Source of the DNA: IMCC26207 sp037141255 | GTDB lineage: Bacteria; Actinomycetota; Acidimicrobiia; Acidimicrobiales; Microtrichaceae | Direction: 5' to 3' | Length of the DNA stretch: 42,715 nt | Assembly (NCBI GenBank): GCA_037141255.1 | Contig: JBAXCX010000008.1 | Location: 1-42,715, forward strand | In this document: positions 8,322-16,650 of the stretch, piece after piece | How the letters are laid out: each line of letters begins with the position of its first letter | Position numbering within the stretch: the stretch's first letter is position 1 | Position numbers and translations under genes: made by a program | The notes under the pieces: generated by a model | Told to the model about the DNA's origin: nothing | The model's database searches: none | Seen by the model: the letters and a program-made list of their open reading frames with translations, nothing else

Positions 8322-9746
8322 ATGAACGTAACAATTGGCATCGATATCGGAACCACCTCTGTCAAGGCAGTGATCGCCTCAGAGGACGGAACGGTGCTGG
8401 GGTCAGTGCGTCTCGACCACGCTGAGCGGTCTCTCACCAAGAGCACCAAATTCGGCAGAGTTGAACACGATGCTGCACGAGTCTGGCGAGAGTCTGTGCT
8501 TGAGGCTGCCACGGGACTTGCGCGTCTCGCATCACAGGCCGGCCACCGCGTGATTGGCCTAAATGTTGCAGCGATGGTTCCCTCACTTTGCGCAGTGGAC
8601 TCGGCAGGAGTTCCACTCGGTGAGGGTCTGCTCTACGGCGATGACCGCACCGTCGGTGGCCTGCGAGGGGCTGACCCGTCAACCTCGGGTGAGTCGGCGC
8701 GCATGTTGTCGCTACTGACAAAGCTCTACCCCGGGGCGGCCGGTTACTGGCCTGCTCAAGCCGTGGCGAACGCAGCACTGTGCGGCACAGGAGTTGTGGA
8801 CTCCGTGACTGCGATGACGATGGTCCCGCTGTTTGATTTTTCTGGTTGGGATACGGCTGTGCTCGGGGCTGCGGGCGCTACTGCTGCACAACTCCCGCGG
8901 ATCTCGTTCGGCGCCGAACCGGCTGGCATGGCTCTGGATCAGCTCGGCGCAGACCTGAGCGGAGCAGTGATTGGCGGGGGAACCATTGATGCCTTTGCCG
9001 AACAACTCGTAGCAGGTGCAGACCAACCGGGCGATGTGCTGATCATCATCGGAGCCACCCTGATTATCTGGGCGGTGGTTCCCGAATGGATCGAGATAGC
9101 CGGACTCTGGACGGTTCCACACACTGCACCGGGGATGGTTCTGGTGGGTGGCCCATCGAATGCCGGAGGACTCTTTAGGAACTGGGCCGGAAGATCGTTG
9201 AGTGAGCAGCCGGCCAACGCAGAAATCGAGCCAACTTCTGTGCCGGTCTGGTTACCGTTTATACGCGGAGAGCGCACTCCTTTGCATGATCCAACTCGGC
9301 GAGCTGAGCTTCATGATCTGGACATCACGCATGGCCCCGCATCTATGTGGCGCTCTGTCTATGAGGCCGCTGGATTTGTGACGCGCCGGCATCTTGAGCT
9401 GGCTGGGCTGCTCGAGGGAGGCGGAGGACCAACCGTTGCCAAGCGGCTCGTTGTTACTGGCGGTGGCTCGCAGGACCGCCACTGGGTGCAGGCCATTGCC
9501 GATGTTACGGGTCTACCCGCCGATTGTGTTGCGGTTCCTCAGGGGGCGGCGCTGGGGGCGGCCTATCTTGGTCGAGTCGCTGCTGGGGATGTGCCGGATG
9601 CATCTGGCGCGGGGCGCTGGGCTCGCGTCGGGGAACGCATTGAACCCGATCCAAACTTCTCTGAGGCTGTGTTGAATCGTTATGCCAGATTTGTTGAACT
9701 CAGCGGTCCGCCGTTCCAACCTGAACCAGAATCGAGGGAGTCGTGA
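8322..9746 (+). CDS. FGGY-family carbohydrate kinase (xylulokinase-like)
   Basis: A 474-residue ATP-dependent sugar or polyol kinase of the FGGY family. The first phosphate motif is IGIDIGTTSVKAV (residues 5-17). GDDRT at 106-110 matches the family's W-x-D-x-R motif carrying the catalytic aspartate. GGGTIDAF, VTGGGSQDRHWVQ and VPQGAALGAAYLG mark the C-terminal ATPase half. ATG 8322 is chosen because earlier open sequence overlaps the operator and the PaaK-like gene. Its stop overlaps the GTG of the acyl-CoA dehydrogenase by four bases (GTGA), so the two are translationally coupled. A sugar kinase is out of place among acyl-CoA genes. It might handle a sugar released from a glycosylated substrate, but this is a guess. 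Confidence 0.88.
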   Translation: MNVTIGIDIGTTSVKAVIASEDGTVLGSVRLDHAERSLTKSTKFGRVEHDAARVWRESVLEAATGLARLASQAGHRVIGLNVAAMVPSLCAVDSAGVPLGEGLLYGDDRTVGGLRGADPSTSGESARMLSLLTKLYPGAAGYWPAQAVANAALCGTGVVDSVTAMTMVPLFDFSGWDTAVLGAAGATAAQLPRISFGAEPAGMALDQLGADLSGAVIGGGTIDAFAEQLVAGADQPGDVLIIIGATLIIWAVVPEWIEIAGLWTVPHTAPGMVLVGGPSNAGGLFRNWAGRSLSEQPANAEIEPTSVPVWLPFIRGERTPLHDPTRRAELHDLDITHGPASMWRSVYEAAGFVTRRHLELAGLLEGGGGPTVAKRLVVTGGGSQDRHWVQAIADVTGLPADCVAVPQGAALGAAYLGRVAAGDVPDASGAGRWARVGERIEPDPNFSEAVLNRYARFVELSGPPFQPEPESRES

Positions 9747-11974
9747 GCGCACCACTTTCGGGAGTCACTGCACCATCCACGCTAGATCCGGATCGCTTGG
9801 AACTCGCGCGAGTTGCGCGTAGATGGCTGGGGGCCCATTCGCCCATTTCGGTGGTGCGGCAATCTTTGGAATCAGATTCCGAGGCTCTGCCGGATTTCTG
9901 GCCAGAATTGGTCGACCTCGGCTGGGTTGGATTGAGCGTCTCAGTGGAACAAGGTGGCCAAGGGGGTTCTCTGGCAGATCTTGCGACGGTGCTCGAAGAG
10001 TGGGGCTTGGCTGTGGCACCTGGCCCATTTCCAGCGTCAGCGCTGCTCGCAACCATTTTGGGTTCTTATGCCCCCGAACATCTTGCGCCGCTTCTTGCGG
10101 GGTCACCGGGGGCAGTGGCTGTAGGCGGAGGTGTGCTTCAGGGGGTCGACCATGGTTCATCGGTTCTGCTGACGGGTGAATTGAAACCAGTTGACGGAGG
10201 AGTACTCGCTGAATGGTTTCTGGTGCCGGTTGAGTTCGCAGGCGAGACAGAGGGCGAATCGAATGAGCACTGGTATCTGCTTCATCGTGATGAGTTGCAG
10301 GTGACCCCCCTTCGATCTGCCGACCCAGTGCGCCGACTGGCGTCTCTGACAGCACAGAATCTGTCTGTTAGCTCTGCGCGGCGAGTTCCAGTTCAGACTC
10401 ATCAGGTGCGCGATCTGGCTGCTGTTCTACAAGCCGCTGAGTGCGTTGGAGTTGCAGCCTGGTGTGTCAGTACAGCGGCTGAGTATGCAAAGAATCGCGT
10501 TCAGTTTGATCGGCCCATTGGACAGTTTCAAGCAGTCAAACACCGCTGCGCGGATTCACTTTGCCGCTTAGAAGAAGCTCGGGCAGCGACTTGGGATGCG
10601 GCCGAACTCGATCCCCGTGATGAGCAATTCCCACTCGCGGCTGCAGTAACTGGAGCCTTAGCTGCAGTGGCGGCATTTGAGTGCGCTAAAGATGCCATAC
10701 AGATTTTGGGTGGAATCGGGTACACCTGGGAACACGATGTTCACCTGTACCTTCGTCGCGCCACAGTGGCCCGGCACCTGAACGGTGACCCTGTGCCATG
10801 GCGGCTGCGAGTTTTGCAGCAGGTGCAGTCGGGGGTGCGCAGGTCAATGACCGTTGATTTGCCCGCATCAGCCGAGGAGTTCCGGCCAGAGGTGCGAGCC
10901 ATGATTGCGAAACTGCAGCAGGTTGATCGCGAAAACTGGAACCGAGAACTTGCCGATGGAGGCTGGATTGCTCCCCATTGGCCCAAGCCTTGGGGTCGGT
11001 CAGCGAGCGGATTAGAACAACTTGTTATTGACGAGGAATTTCGCCAAGCAGGCATACGGCGACCGCATATCCAGATTGCTGGATGGGTAGTGCCCACCTT
11101 GATTGCACATGGAACCAGCGAGCAGCAGGAGCGATTCATTCGTGCGTCTCTGCGCTTTGATTTGCGTTGGTGCCAGCTCTTTTCTGAGCCCGGGGCAGGC
11201 TCGGATCTGGCCTCGGTCGCAACTCGTGCTGAGCGGGTGGAAGGTGGCTGGTCGTTAACGGGACAAAAGGTCTGGACCACGCTCGCCACCGAAGCAGACT
11301 GGGGGATCTGTCTGGCGAGGACGGATCCAACTGCTCCGAAGCATGAGGGCATCACTTGTTTCTTAGTGGACATGCGCACTCCCGGCATCGAGATTCGCCC
11401 GCTCCGTGAACTCACCGGGTTTGCCATGTTTAACGAGGTATTCCTTGATGAGGTCCTTGTTCCAGATGACTGCGTGGTAGGAGAGGTGAATGGTGGCTGG
11501 AGCTGTGCTCGCACCACCCTCGAGAACGAACGAGTGTCGATGGGATCGGGGTCATCGTTCGGTCCGGGGCTTGAATCGGTGCTGGATCTTGCAAATCGTG
11601 CAGAGTCTGCTCTAGATGCCCGAGTCGGAGACGTTCTGGGCGGGTTACTTGCATCGGCTCAGGCGCTATCAGCTATGGGTCTGCGAACTACCCTTCGGGC
11701 ACTGAGTTCCGAACTTGAAACCGCAGCTGTGGGTCCGGGTCCCGAGGCCAGCATTCGTAAACTTCTTGGCGTTGAACATGAACAGCGGGTGCAGGAAGTG
11801 GGCATGGAACTCCTTGGTGCGACCACGGTGATTGACCAGGGTGATGGCGCCGTCTGGTTCGGAGGATTCCTCGGAAACCGAGCGCTCTCCATTGCCGGGG
11901 GAACCTCCGAGATCCAACGAAACGTCATTGCTGAACGCCTGTTAGGCCTTCCGCGTGACGAACTCCCAACATAA
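9743..11974 (+). CDS. Tandem (two-domain) acyl-CoA dehydrogenase, FadE34-like
   Basis: A 743-residue fusion of two acyl-CoA dehydrogenase domains. The N-terminal half (about 1-368) carries YAKNRVQFDRPIGQFQAVKH and LGGIGYTWEHDVHLYLRR, typical of the FadE27/FadE28-like subunit. The C-terminal half (369-743) has LFSEPGAGSDLAS, GQKVWTT and AGGTSEIQRN. Glu596 in ENERVSM sits where IVD- and FadE26-type enzymes carry the catalytic base. Actinobacterial steroid clusters encode such pairs as alpha2-beta2 enzymes or as single fused proteins. The enzyme would introduce the 2,3-double bond in an acyl-CoA with a bulky side chain. GTG 9743 overlaps the kinase stop, and GAGGGAG lies upstream. Confidence 0.9.
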   Translation: MSAPLSGVTAPSTLDPDRLELARVARRWLGAHSPISVVRQSLESDSEALPDFWPELVDLGWVGLSVSVEQGGQGGSLADLATVLEEWGLAVAPGPFPASALLATILGSYAPEHLAPLLAGSPGAVAVGGGVLQGVDHGSSVLLTGELKPVDGGVLAEWFLVPVEFAGETEGESNEHWYLLHRDELQVTPLRSADPVRRLASLTAQNLSVSSARRVPVQTHQVRDLAAVLQAAECVGVAAWCVSTAAEYAKNRVQFDRPIGQFQAVKHRCADSLCRLEEARAATWDAAELDPRDEQFPLAAAVTGALAAVAAFECAKDAIQILGGIGYTWEHDVHLYLRRATVARHLNGDPVPWRLRVLQQVQSGVRRSMTVDLPASAEEFRPEVRAMIAKLQQVDRENWNRELADGGWIAPHWPKPWGRSASGLEQLVIDEEFRQAGIRRPHIQIAGWVVPTLIAHGTSEQQERFIRASLRFDLRWCQLFSEPGAGSDLASVATRAERVEGGWSLTGQKVWTTLATEADWGICLARTDPTAPKHEGITCFLVDMRTPGIEIRPLRELTGFAMFNEVFLDEVLVPDDCVVGEVNGGWSCARTTLENERVSMGSGSSFGPGLESVLDLANRAESALDARVGDVLGGLLASAQALSAMGLRTTLRALSSELETAAVGPGPEASIRKLLGVEHEQRVQEVGMELLGATTVIDQGDGAVWFGGFLGNRALSIAGGTSEIQRNVIAERLLGLPRDELPT

Positions 11975-11976
11975 AC

Positions 11977-11990
11977 TGACACGCGTGTCA
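11977..11990. promoter_or_regulatory. Palindromic operator, site 4 (TGACACGCGTGTCA)
   Basis: The only copy that is a perfect 14-bp palindrome throughout. It starts three bases after the stop of the tandem acyl-CoA dehydrogenase and precedes the P450 operon, so P450 transcription can start here although the genes run in the same direction. TACAGT (11991-11996) follows directly as a -10 candidate. Confidence 0.8.
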
Positions 11991-12026
11991 TACAGTGCAG
12001 GTTTACGTCAACGGGGGGCATACCAA

Positions 12027-13271
12027 ATGAGTTCTGCACTTGAAGTCAACGTAGCCACCGGAGAAGCCAACCCGTACACGCCCTCGGTGGCTGCTGACCC
12101 AATACCTTTTTACGATGCTCTGCGAGCGCATTGTCCGGTGGCCACGATGGAAGGGATGGAAGGTGCCGGCGTCTACATCATCAGTCGCTATGAGGATGTT
12201 CGCTGGGCGCTCAAGCACCCCGAGATTTTTAGCTCCGACCTAGTCGCAGTAGATATCGGCCAGGACCGCCCGCTCATCCCGCTGCAGATCGATCCCCCCG
12301 AGCATGCAAAGTACCGGCGCGTGATTGACCCAACGCTTGGCCCTCATGAGATGGCACCGCTCGAAGACGAGATCCGGATTCGGGTCAATGAGGTCATCGA
12401 CCAGTTTGCAGCTGATGGCCATGTGGATGCACACGCTCAGTTTTCGGTTCCGCTCCCCGGAAAAGTCTTTTTGCAGATGACTGGCCTGCCGCTTGATGAC
12501 CTCGACCTGTTGCTCAATTGGAAAGATGAGATCATTCGACCAGGGGGCGGACTGTTACCTCCCGAAGAGGCAACGCCGCGTCGGCGAGCTGCTGGCGCTG
12601 ACCTCTATGGCTACTTTGCCGATGTCTTGAAGGATCGGGCAGAAAATCCCGGGACGGACCTGCTCAGCAGATTTTTTGGTGCCGAGGTAGACGGCCGAGA
12701 GATGTCGAACGATGAGATGTTGGACATCTGTTATCTGTTCATTCTTGGCGGACTCGACACCGTCACCTCGACACTGGATTGCTCGCTTGCCTACCTTGCA
12801 CAAAACCCGCAGTACCGTGCCGCACTCGTTGCGGACCCGAGCCGAATCCCTGCTGCGGTAGAGGAGTTGCTTCGCTTTCATACTCCCGTTATGCAGATTC
12901 TGAGAGTGATTAAAGAACCGACGGAGTTGCATGGGGTCAAGATGAATACGGGTGACACGGTGGTGTTGATGCTCGGTGCTGCGGACACTGATCCGGATGA
13001 GTTTGGTGATACTGCAGGGCAGTATTGCATCGACCGCGAAGTCAATCGACACCTAGCCTTTGGTGGCGGCCCGCATCGTTGCTTGGGATCTCATCTAGCC
13101 CGGCTCGAACTTCGTGTTGCGCTCGAGGAATGGCATCGGCGAATCCCCGAGTATCAGATCACCGAGGGGTTTGAATTGGCATATTCCCCAGGAATCCGAG
13201 AAGTAGAAAAGCTGCCGCTCGAGTTCAAGCCGCTCGAGTTCAAGCCGCTCGAGTTCAAGCCGGGAGAGTGA
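12027..13271 (+). CDS. Cytochrome P450
   Basis: A 414-residue soluble bacterial P450 that would hydroxylate its substrate with electrons from a ferredoxin. The I-helix motif is GGLDTVT (241-247), the K-helix ExxR is E280-R283, and the heme-binding loop FGGGPHRCLG has the ligand Cys352. ATG 12027 follows a run of six Gs. The open frame before it overlaps the operator. The C-terminus ends in three copies of PLEFK that are not part of the fold. It is the first gene of an operon with its likely redox partner (ferredoxin, 4 bp downstream) and an amidohydrolase. It may carry out the first oxidation of the substrate; the specific CYP family is not assigned. Confidence 0.93.
   Translation: MSSALEVNVATGEANPYTPSVAADPIPFYDALRAHCPVATMEGMEGAGVYIISRYEDVRWALKHPEIFSSDLVAVDIGQDRPLIPLQIDPPEHAKYRRVIDPTLGPHEMAPLEDEIRIRVNEVIDQFAADGHVDAHAQFSVPLPGKVFLQMTGLPLDDLDLLLNWKDEIIRPGGGLLPPEEATPRRRAAGADLYGYFADVLKDRAENPGTDLLSRFFGAEVDGREMSNDEMLDICYLFILGGLDTVTSTLDCSLAYLAQNPQYRAALVADPSRIPAAVEELLRFHTPVMQILRVIKEPTELHGVKMNTGDTVVLMLGAADTDPDEFGDTAGQYCIDREVNRHLAFGGGPHRCLGSHLARLELRVALEEWHRRIPEYQITEGFELAYSPGIREVEKLPLEFKPLEFKPLEFKPGE
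13215..13259 (+). repeat. 15-bp tandem repeat encoding (PLEFK)x3 at the P450 C-terminus
   Basis: The unit CCGCTCGAGTTCAAG occurs three times without a mismatch (13215-13229, 13230-13244, 13245-13259), encoding residues 397-411 of the P450. Exact identity at the DNA level implies recent slippage. The added tail is charged and amphipathic and lies beyond the heme domain. Confidence 0.9.
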
Positions 13272-13275
13272 AGCA

Positions 13276-13482
13276 GTGAGCAGTCTGAAGGTTTTCTTGG
13301 AGGTTGAGGCCTGCACTGGCCATGGTCGTTGCTACTCCTTAGCTCCTGCAGTGTTTGGCTCTGATGACCTCGGTCATTGCGAAATCCTGCTTGCTGAGCC
13401 TTCCGAGGAACTGCGCGAGTCAACGCGGCGTGCTGTGGCAACCTGCCCAGAAGGTGCGCTCACCATTGAAGAAACAGCATGA
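13276..13482 (+). CDS. [3Fe-4S]-type ferredoxin, P450 partner
   Basis: A 68-residue ferredoxin. The cluster ligands fit the pattern of P450-associated actinobacterial ferredoxins: Cys13 and Cys19 in ACTGHGRC, and Cys57 followed by proline in ATCPEGAL. The residue between the first and last expected cysteines (His16 in CTGHGRC) indicates a three-iron cluster. Cys35 is a further cysteine of no clear role. It would pass electrons from a reductase encoded elsewhere to the P450 that ends four bases upstream. The start is GTG 13276, after a GGGAGAG stretch. Its stop overlaps the ATG of the amidohydrolase by four bases. Confidence 0.92.
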   Translation: MSSLKVFLEVEACTGHGRCYSLAPAVFGSDDLGHCEILLAEPSEELRESTRRAVATCPEGALTIEETA

Positions 13483-14648
13483 GACTGCCCATCATTGATG
13501 CTGACGGTCATGTGTTCGAGCCATTTGATATGTGGACCGAGCGCCTGCCGGAGCAGTATCACGACCGGGCATGGCGCCGCGAGCGAGCAGCAGATGGCAC
13601 GGAGCAGGTTCTGTTTTATGGCCATCCCACCACGATGGAATGGACCGTGGGAACGCTGTGCACTCCAGGCGGCCTCGCCGAGGGTGGCCGACTCGATATT
13701 GATCTCGACACCGAGGTTGACCGGGGCGTGGATGACCCGGTGCGACGTATTGAGTTGATGAACGAACAAGGCATTGCAGTCAGCGTGCTCTTCCCCACGA
13801 TGACCTTGGGACTTGATGACATCCCTGAAGTGGATTTTCGCAACGCCTATGCGCGTGCCTACAACGAGTGGATCTGTGAGTTCTGTGCTGAAGATCCCAT
13901 TCGGCTGCGCTGGGCTGGTGTCATCCCACTTGCAGATCTGGAGTTTGCCCTGGCCGAAGCAGAACGCGTTCTTGCTGCTGGGGCCACCACCGTGATGCTG
14001 TCACCAATCCCGACTCCTTCTGGCCAGACACTTGGAAGCCCAGAGCTCGATGCTTTTTGGTCGATGATGGAAACCGCTGGAGTGCCGGTGGTGGTACACG
14101 CATCAAACCCCGGGTCGCCTTCGCTTCGGATCCATAAGCTGCTCAAGAACCGGGCACAGTGGCAAATGGGAGTGCCGTTCCAGCTACAAATCGGAATCAT
14201 GTATGTGATCGACGGCGGGGTACTGGAGCGTCATCCCAACTTGCAGGTCGGGTTCTTTGAAGGCGATGTTGGTTGGTTGCCGCATTGGCTGGGACGCCTT
14301 GACGAGACCTATCAGAAGATGGCGTTGGTGGTGGACGTGCCCGCCCGATCAGCCGTGGAACAGTTCAAAGCCCAGTGCGCGATCTCTGGTGAGCCAGCCG
14401 ATTCTGGACTCGGCGCAACCGTTGAGTTGATTGGCGCAGAGAATCTTCTGTGGGCAAGCGATTGGCCGCACCAAGATGGTGCGTGGCCTGACCCGATCGC
14501 ACTGCTGCGTGATCGTGCTGATCTGAGCAGTGAGCAAAAGCGCAGCATCTTTGTTGACTCGCCGGCTCGTTTTTATCGGATCGACTTGGATGAGGTGATG
14601 GCCCACCTCGGTGAGGGCTGGTCTCGTTCGGCACCGCTTCCGGGCTGA
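13479..14648 (+). CDS. Amidohydrolase family 2 (metal-dependent TIM-barrel hydrolase/decarboxylase)
   Basis: A 389-residue amidohydrolase_2 protein. It begins IIDADGHVFEP, in which the metal-site positions are Asp7/Asp9 and His11. VVVHASNPG near residue 205 and WASDWPHQDG near 326 provide the later histidine and aspartate. The family includes decarboxylases and C-C or ring hydrolases (ACMSD-like), and relatives are common in actinobacterial aromatic and terpenoid clusters. Its translational coupling to the ferredoxin and P450 suggests it acts on the P450 product or on a later intermediate. The exact reaction cannot be told. It converges on the enoyl-CoA hydratase that ends at 14669, and no clear terminator is visible between them. 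Confidence 0.85.
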   Translation: MRLPIIDADGHVFEPFDMWTERLPEQYHDRAWRRERAADGTEQVLFYGHPTTMEWTVGTLCTPGGLAEGGRLDIDLDTEVDRGVDDPVRRIELMNEQGIAVSVLFPTMTLGLDDIPEVDFRNAYARAYNEWICEFCAEDPIRLRWAGVIPLADLEFALAEAERVLAAGATTVMLSPIPTPSGQTLGSPELDAFWSMMETAGVPVVVHASNPGSPSLRIHKLLKNRAQWQMGVPFQLQIGIMYVIDGGVLERHPNLQVGFFEGDVGWLPHWLGRLDETYQKMALVVDVPARSAVEQFKAQCAISGEPADSGLGATVELIGAENLLWASDWPHQDGAWPDPIALLRDRADLSSEQKRSIFVDSPARFYRIDLDEVMAHLGEGWSRSAPLPG

Positions 14649-14668
14649 CTGAACTAGAGGAACAAGCG

Positions 14669-15463
14669 TCAGTGGCCTGTGAACTTGGGGTCGCGTTTCT
14701 CGCTGAATGCAGCCATTCCTTCGACCAAATCGCTTGAGGCAGTGGCCAAAGCTTGGAAGTGGCCTTCGGTTTCAAGCAGGGTTCCCAGATCGGTCTCGAA
14801 ACTGCGATTGAGGAGTTGTTTCGACAAACCGAGGCTTCGCGTAGGGCCAGTGGCCAATTTTGCAGCGAGTAGCAGGGCTTCAGCAGCGAGTTGTTCGGAG
14901 TTCTCGTAACACCTCATGGCTAGGCCCTCGGAAACAGCTTGAGACCCGAGGATCTTTCCGCCCAACAGCACAAGTTCTTTGGCTCGCGCTGGGCCAAGCA
15001 ATCTGGGGAGCAAGTAGGCACCGCCGGCATCGACGACCAATCCCCATTTTGCGAAGGTCCACAAAAACGCGCTGTCCGGCTGAACGAGCACCAAGTCACA
15101 GGCCAGGGCAATGTGGGCACCTGGGCCGACGGCATATCCGTCAACGGCGGCAACGGTTGGTTTGTCGAGCTCCCAGAGTTGCTGCACGATTGTTTGCACT
15201 CCGATACGGAGCGCTTCTGAGGTGGATCGTGGGTCGAATCCTGGCCGGCCGGCTTGTGAAACCGTTGAGGCTCCCAAGTCCATACCTGAACAAAATGAGC
15301 CACCACTTCCGGTGATGAGCACAGCGCGAACCAGGTCGTCCGATCGCGCTCGGTGTAGCGCCGCCACAAGCTGATCACGCATCTCTACTGTGAGCGCGTT
15401 ACGGGCCTCTGGTCGATCCAGTGTGATTCGCAAGAGGCCAGAGTCGAGTTCTTCCGAGATCAT
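14669..15463 (-). CDS. Enoyl-CoA hydratase/isomerase (crotonase family)
   Basis: A 264-residue crotonase. The oxyanion-hole segments are SGMDLG (59-64) and VGPGAHIALACDL (112-124). Of the two usual glutamates, the second is kept (Glu163 in RAKELVL). The first is replaced where AFLWTFAKWGLVVDAGG aligns with the hydratase PE-motif; the residue there is Phe. That pattern is more in keeping with a PaaG-like isomerase or another crotonase reaction than with simple hydration, but this is inference. It is the third gene of the leftward operon from site 5, and its ATG overlaps the thiolase stop by four bases. Confidence 0.87.
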   Translation of the reverse strand: MISEELDSGLLRITLDRPEARNALTVEMRDQLVAALHRARSDDLVRAVLITGSGGSFCSGMDLGASTVSQAGRPGFDPRSTSEALRIGVQTIVQQLWELDKPTVAAVDGYAVGPGAHIALACDLVLVQPDSAFLWTFAKWGLVVDAGGAYLLPRLLGPARAKELVLLGGKILGSQAVSEGLAMRCYENSEQLAAEALLLAAKLATGPTRSLGLSKQLLNRSFETDLGTLLETEGHFQALATASSDLVEGMAAFSEKRDPKFTGH

Positions 15464-16650
15464 TTTGCGTTCCTTGTCAGAATGTTCACAACCGATACGC
15501 CTGAGCCGCGGCCGCCCACATTGTGTTGCAATGCGTAGCCGTTCTTGAGCGCTACTTGTCGAGGGCCGGCCTGTTCACGTAGCTGCCACCAGAGTTCAAT
15601 AATTTGGGCAATTCCGGTGGCCCCGATGGGATGGCCTTTGGCGAGTAACCCGCCCGAGGTATTCACTGGCATGGAGCCTGAGATTGCGGTTTCTCCGGCG
15701 GCCGAGAAGGCACCCCCCGTACCTTTTTCGCAGAACCCCAGGTCTTCAATATCTAAAATCTCGGTGATGGTGAAGCAATCATGGACCTCTGCGCAGTCCA
15801 ATTGTTTGGGAACGATACCTGCCATCTCATACGCCCGAGCCGAGGCCAGTCGACTAGCGAGCAGCCCCAAGTAATCCTGTTTCTCATGTAAGTAGGGGTG
15901 ATCAGTCGCAACGCCAAACCCAGCTACATAGACGGGGGAATCGGTGAACTCGTGGGCGCGCTCAGCCGAAACGAGCACTACCGCTGCGGCGCCGTCAGTT
16001 TGTGGGCAGCAATCGAGCAGCCCGAGCGGGGAGCAGACCTGTGGAGCAGCCAGAACCTGATCAACGGTGATCTCGTTTTGGAAGTGAGCAAAAGGATCAA
16101 GTGCGCCGTTGTGGTGATTCTTCACTGCTACTGAGGCCAGCATCTCTTTTGTGGTGCCGTACTCGTGCATGTGCCGCGTTGCGAACGGGGCAAAGAGTAC
16201 GGGTGCAGATTCGCCGCGCGTATAGACCGGGTGTCCACCTGCGGCGCGGGCCAACAAGCCCTCCTCGGCGGATTTATCTCGCATCTTCTCAACGCCAATG
16301 ACGAGTACCACGTCATGCACGCCAGAGGCCACTGCCATAGCGCCCACTCGGAACGCATCCGATCCAGTGGGGCAAGCGTTTTCGATGCGGGTGCAGGGCA
16401 CCCCACTGAGTCCGATTGCGCTTGGCACGGTGTTACCGCCAATACCTTCTTGGCCCCACAAGGTGCCTCGTTGCGTAGCGACAAACATGGCCTCGACCTG
16501 GGATGGGTCGAGGCCCAAGTCAACGGAGTCGCGGCAGGCGCGCCATGCTCCGGCGGCCATCTGCTCGTAGCTCTGATCGAACAACTCGCCGAAGCGAATC
16601 ATTCCTGCGCCAACAACGGCAACTTTGTTCCATGGCCCAGGGGTTTTCAT
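15460..16650 (-). CDS. Thiolase family protein (SCP-x / Ltp type)
   Basis: A 396-residue thiolase-fold enzyme of the lipid-transfer-protein/SCP-x type. The nucleophile position is Cys93 in ENACPTGSDAF. HDCFTITEI and GGLLAKGHPIGATG supply the two histidine motifs, so a working thiolase is plausible. It lies directly downstream of the HMG-CoA-synthase-like/DUF35 fusion with a four-base overlap. In archaea, HMG-CoA synthase, thiolase and DUF35 protein form one complex, and in actinobacteria Ltp2 works with a DUF35 domain. A complex of these two gene products is therefore a reasonable inference. Confidence 0.88.
   Translation of the reverse strand: MKTPGPWNKVAVVGAGMIRFGELFDQSYEQMAAGAWRACRDSVDLGLDPSQVEAMFVATQRGTLWGQEGIGGNTVPSAIGLSGVPCTRIENACPTGSDAFRVGAMAVASGVHDVVLVIGVEKMRDKSAEEGLLARAAGGHPVYTRGESAPVLFAPFATRHMHEYGTTKEMLASVAVKNHHNGALDPFAHFQNEITVDQVLAAPQVCSPLGLLDCCPQTDGAAAVVLVSAERAHEFTDSPVYVAGFGVATDHPYLHEKQDYLGLLASRLASARAYEMAGIVPKQLDCAEVHDCFTITEILDIEDLGFCEKGTGGAFSAAGETAISGSMPVNTSGGLLAKGHPIGATGIAQIIELWWQLREQAGPRQVALKNGYALQHNVGGRGSGVSVVNILTRNAK

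Noticed and set aside
13215..13259. Possible cloning linker or CRISPR-like repeat because of repeated CTCGAG
   Set aside because: The repeats are in frame, have no spacers and encode the P450 C-terminus; a slippage repeat explains them.
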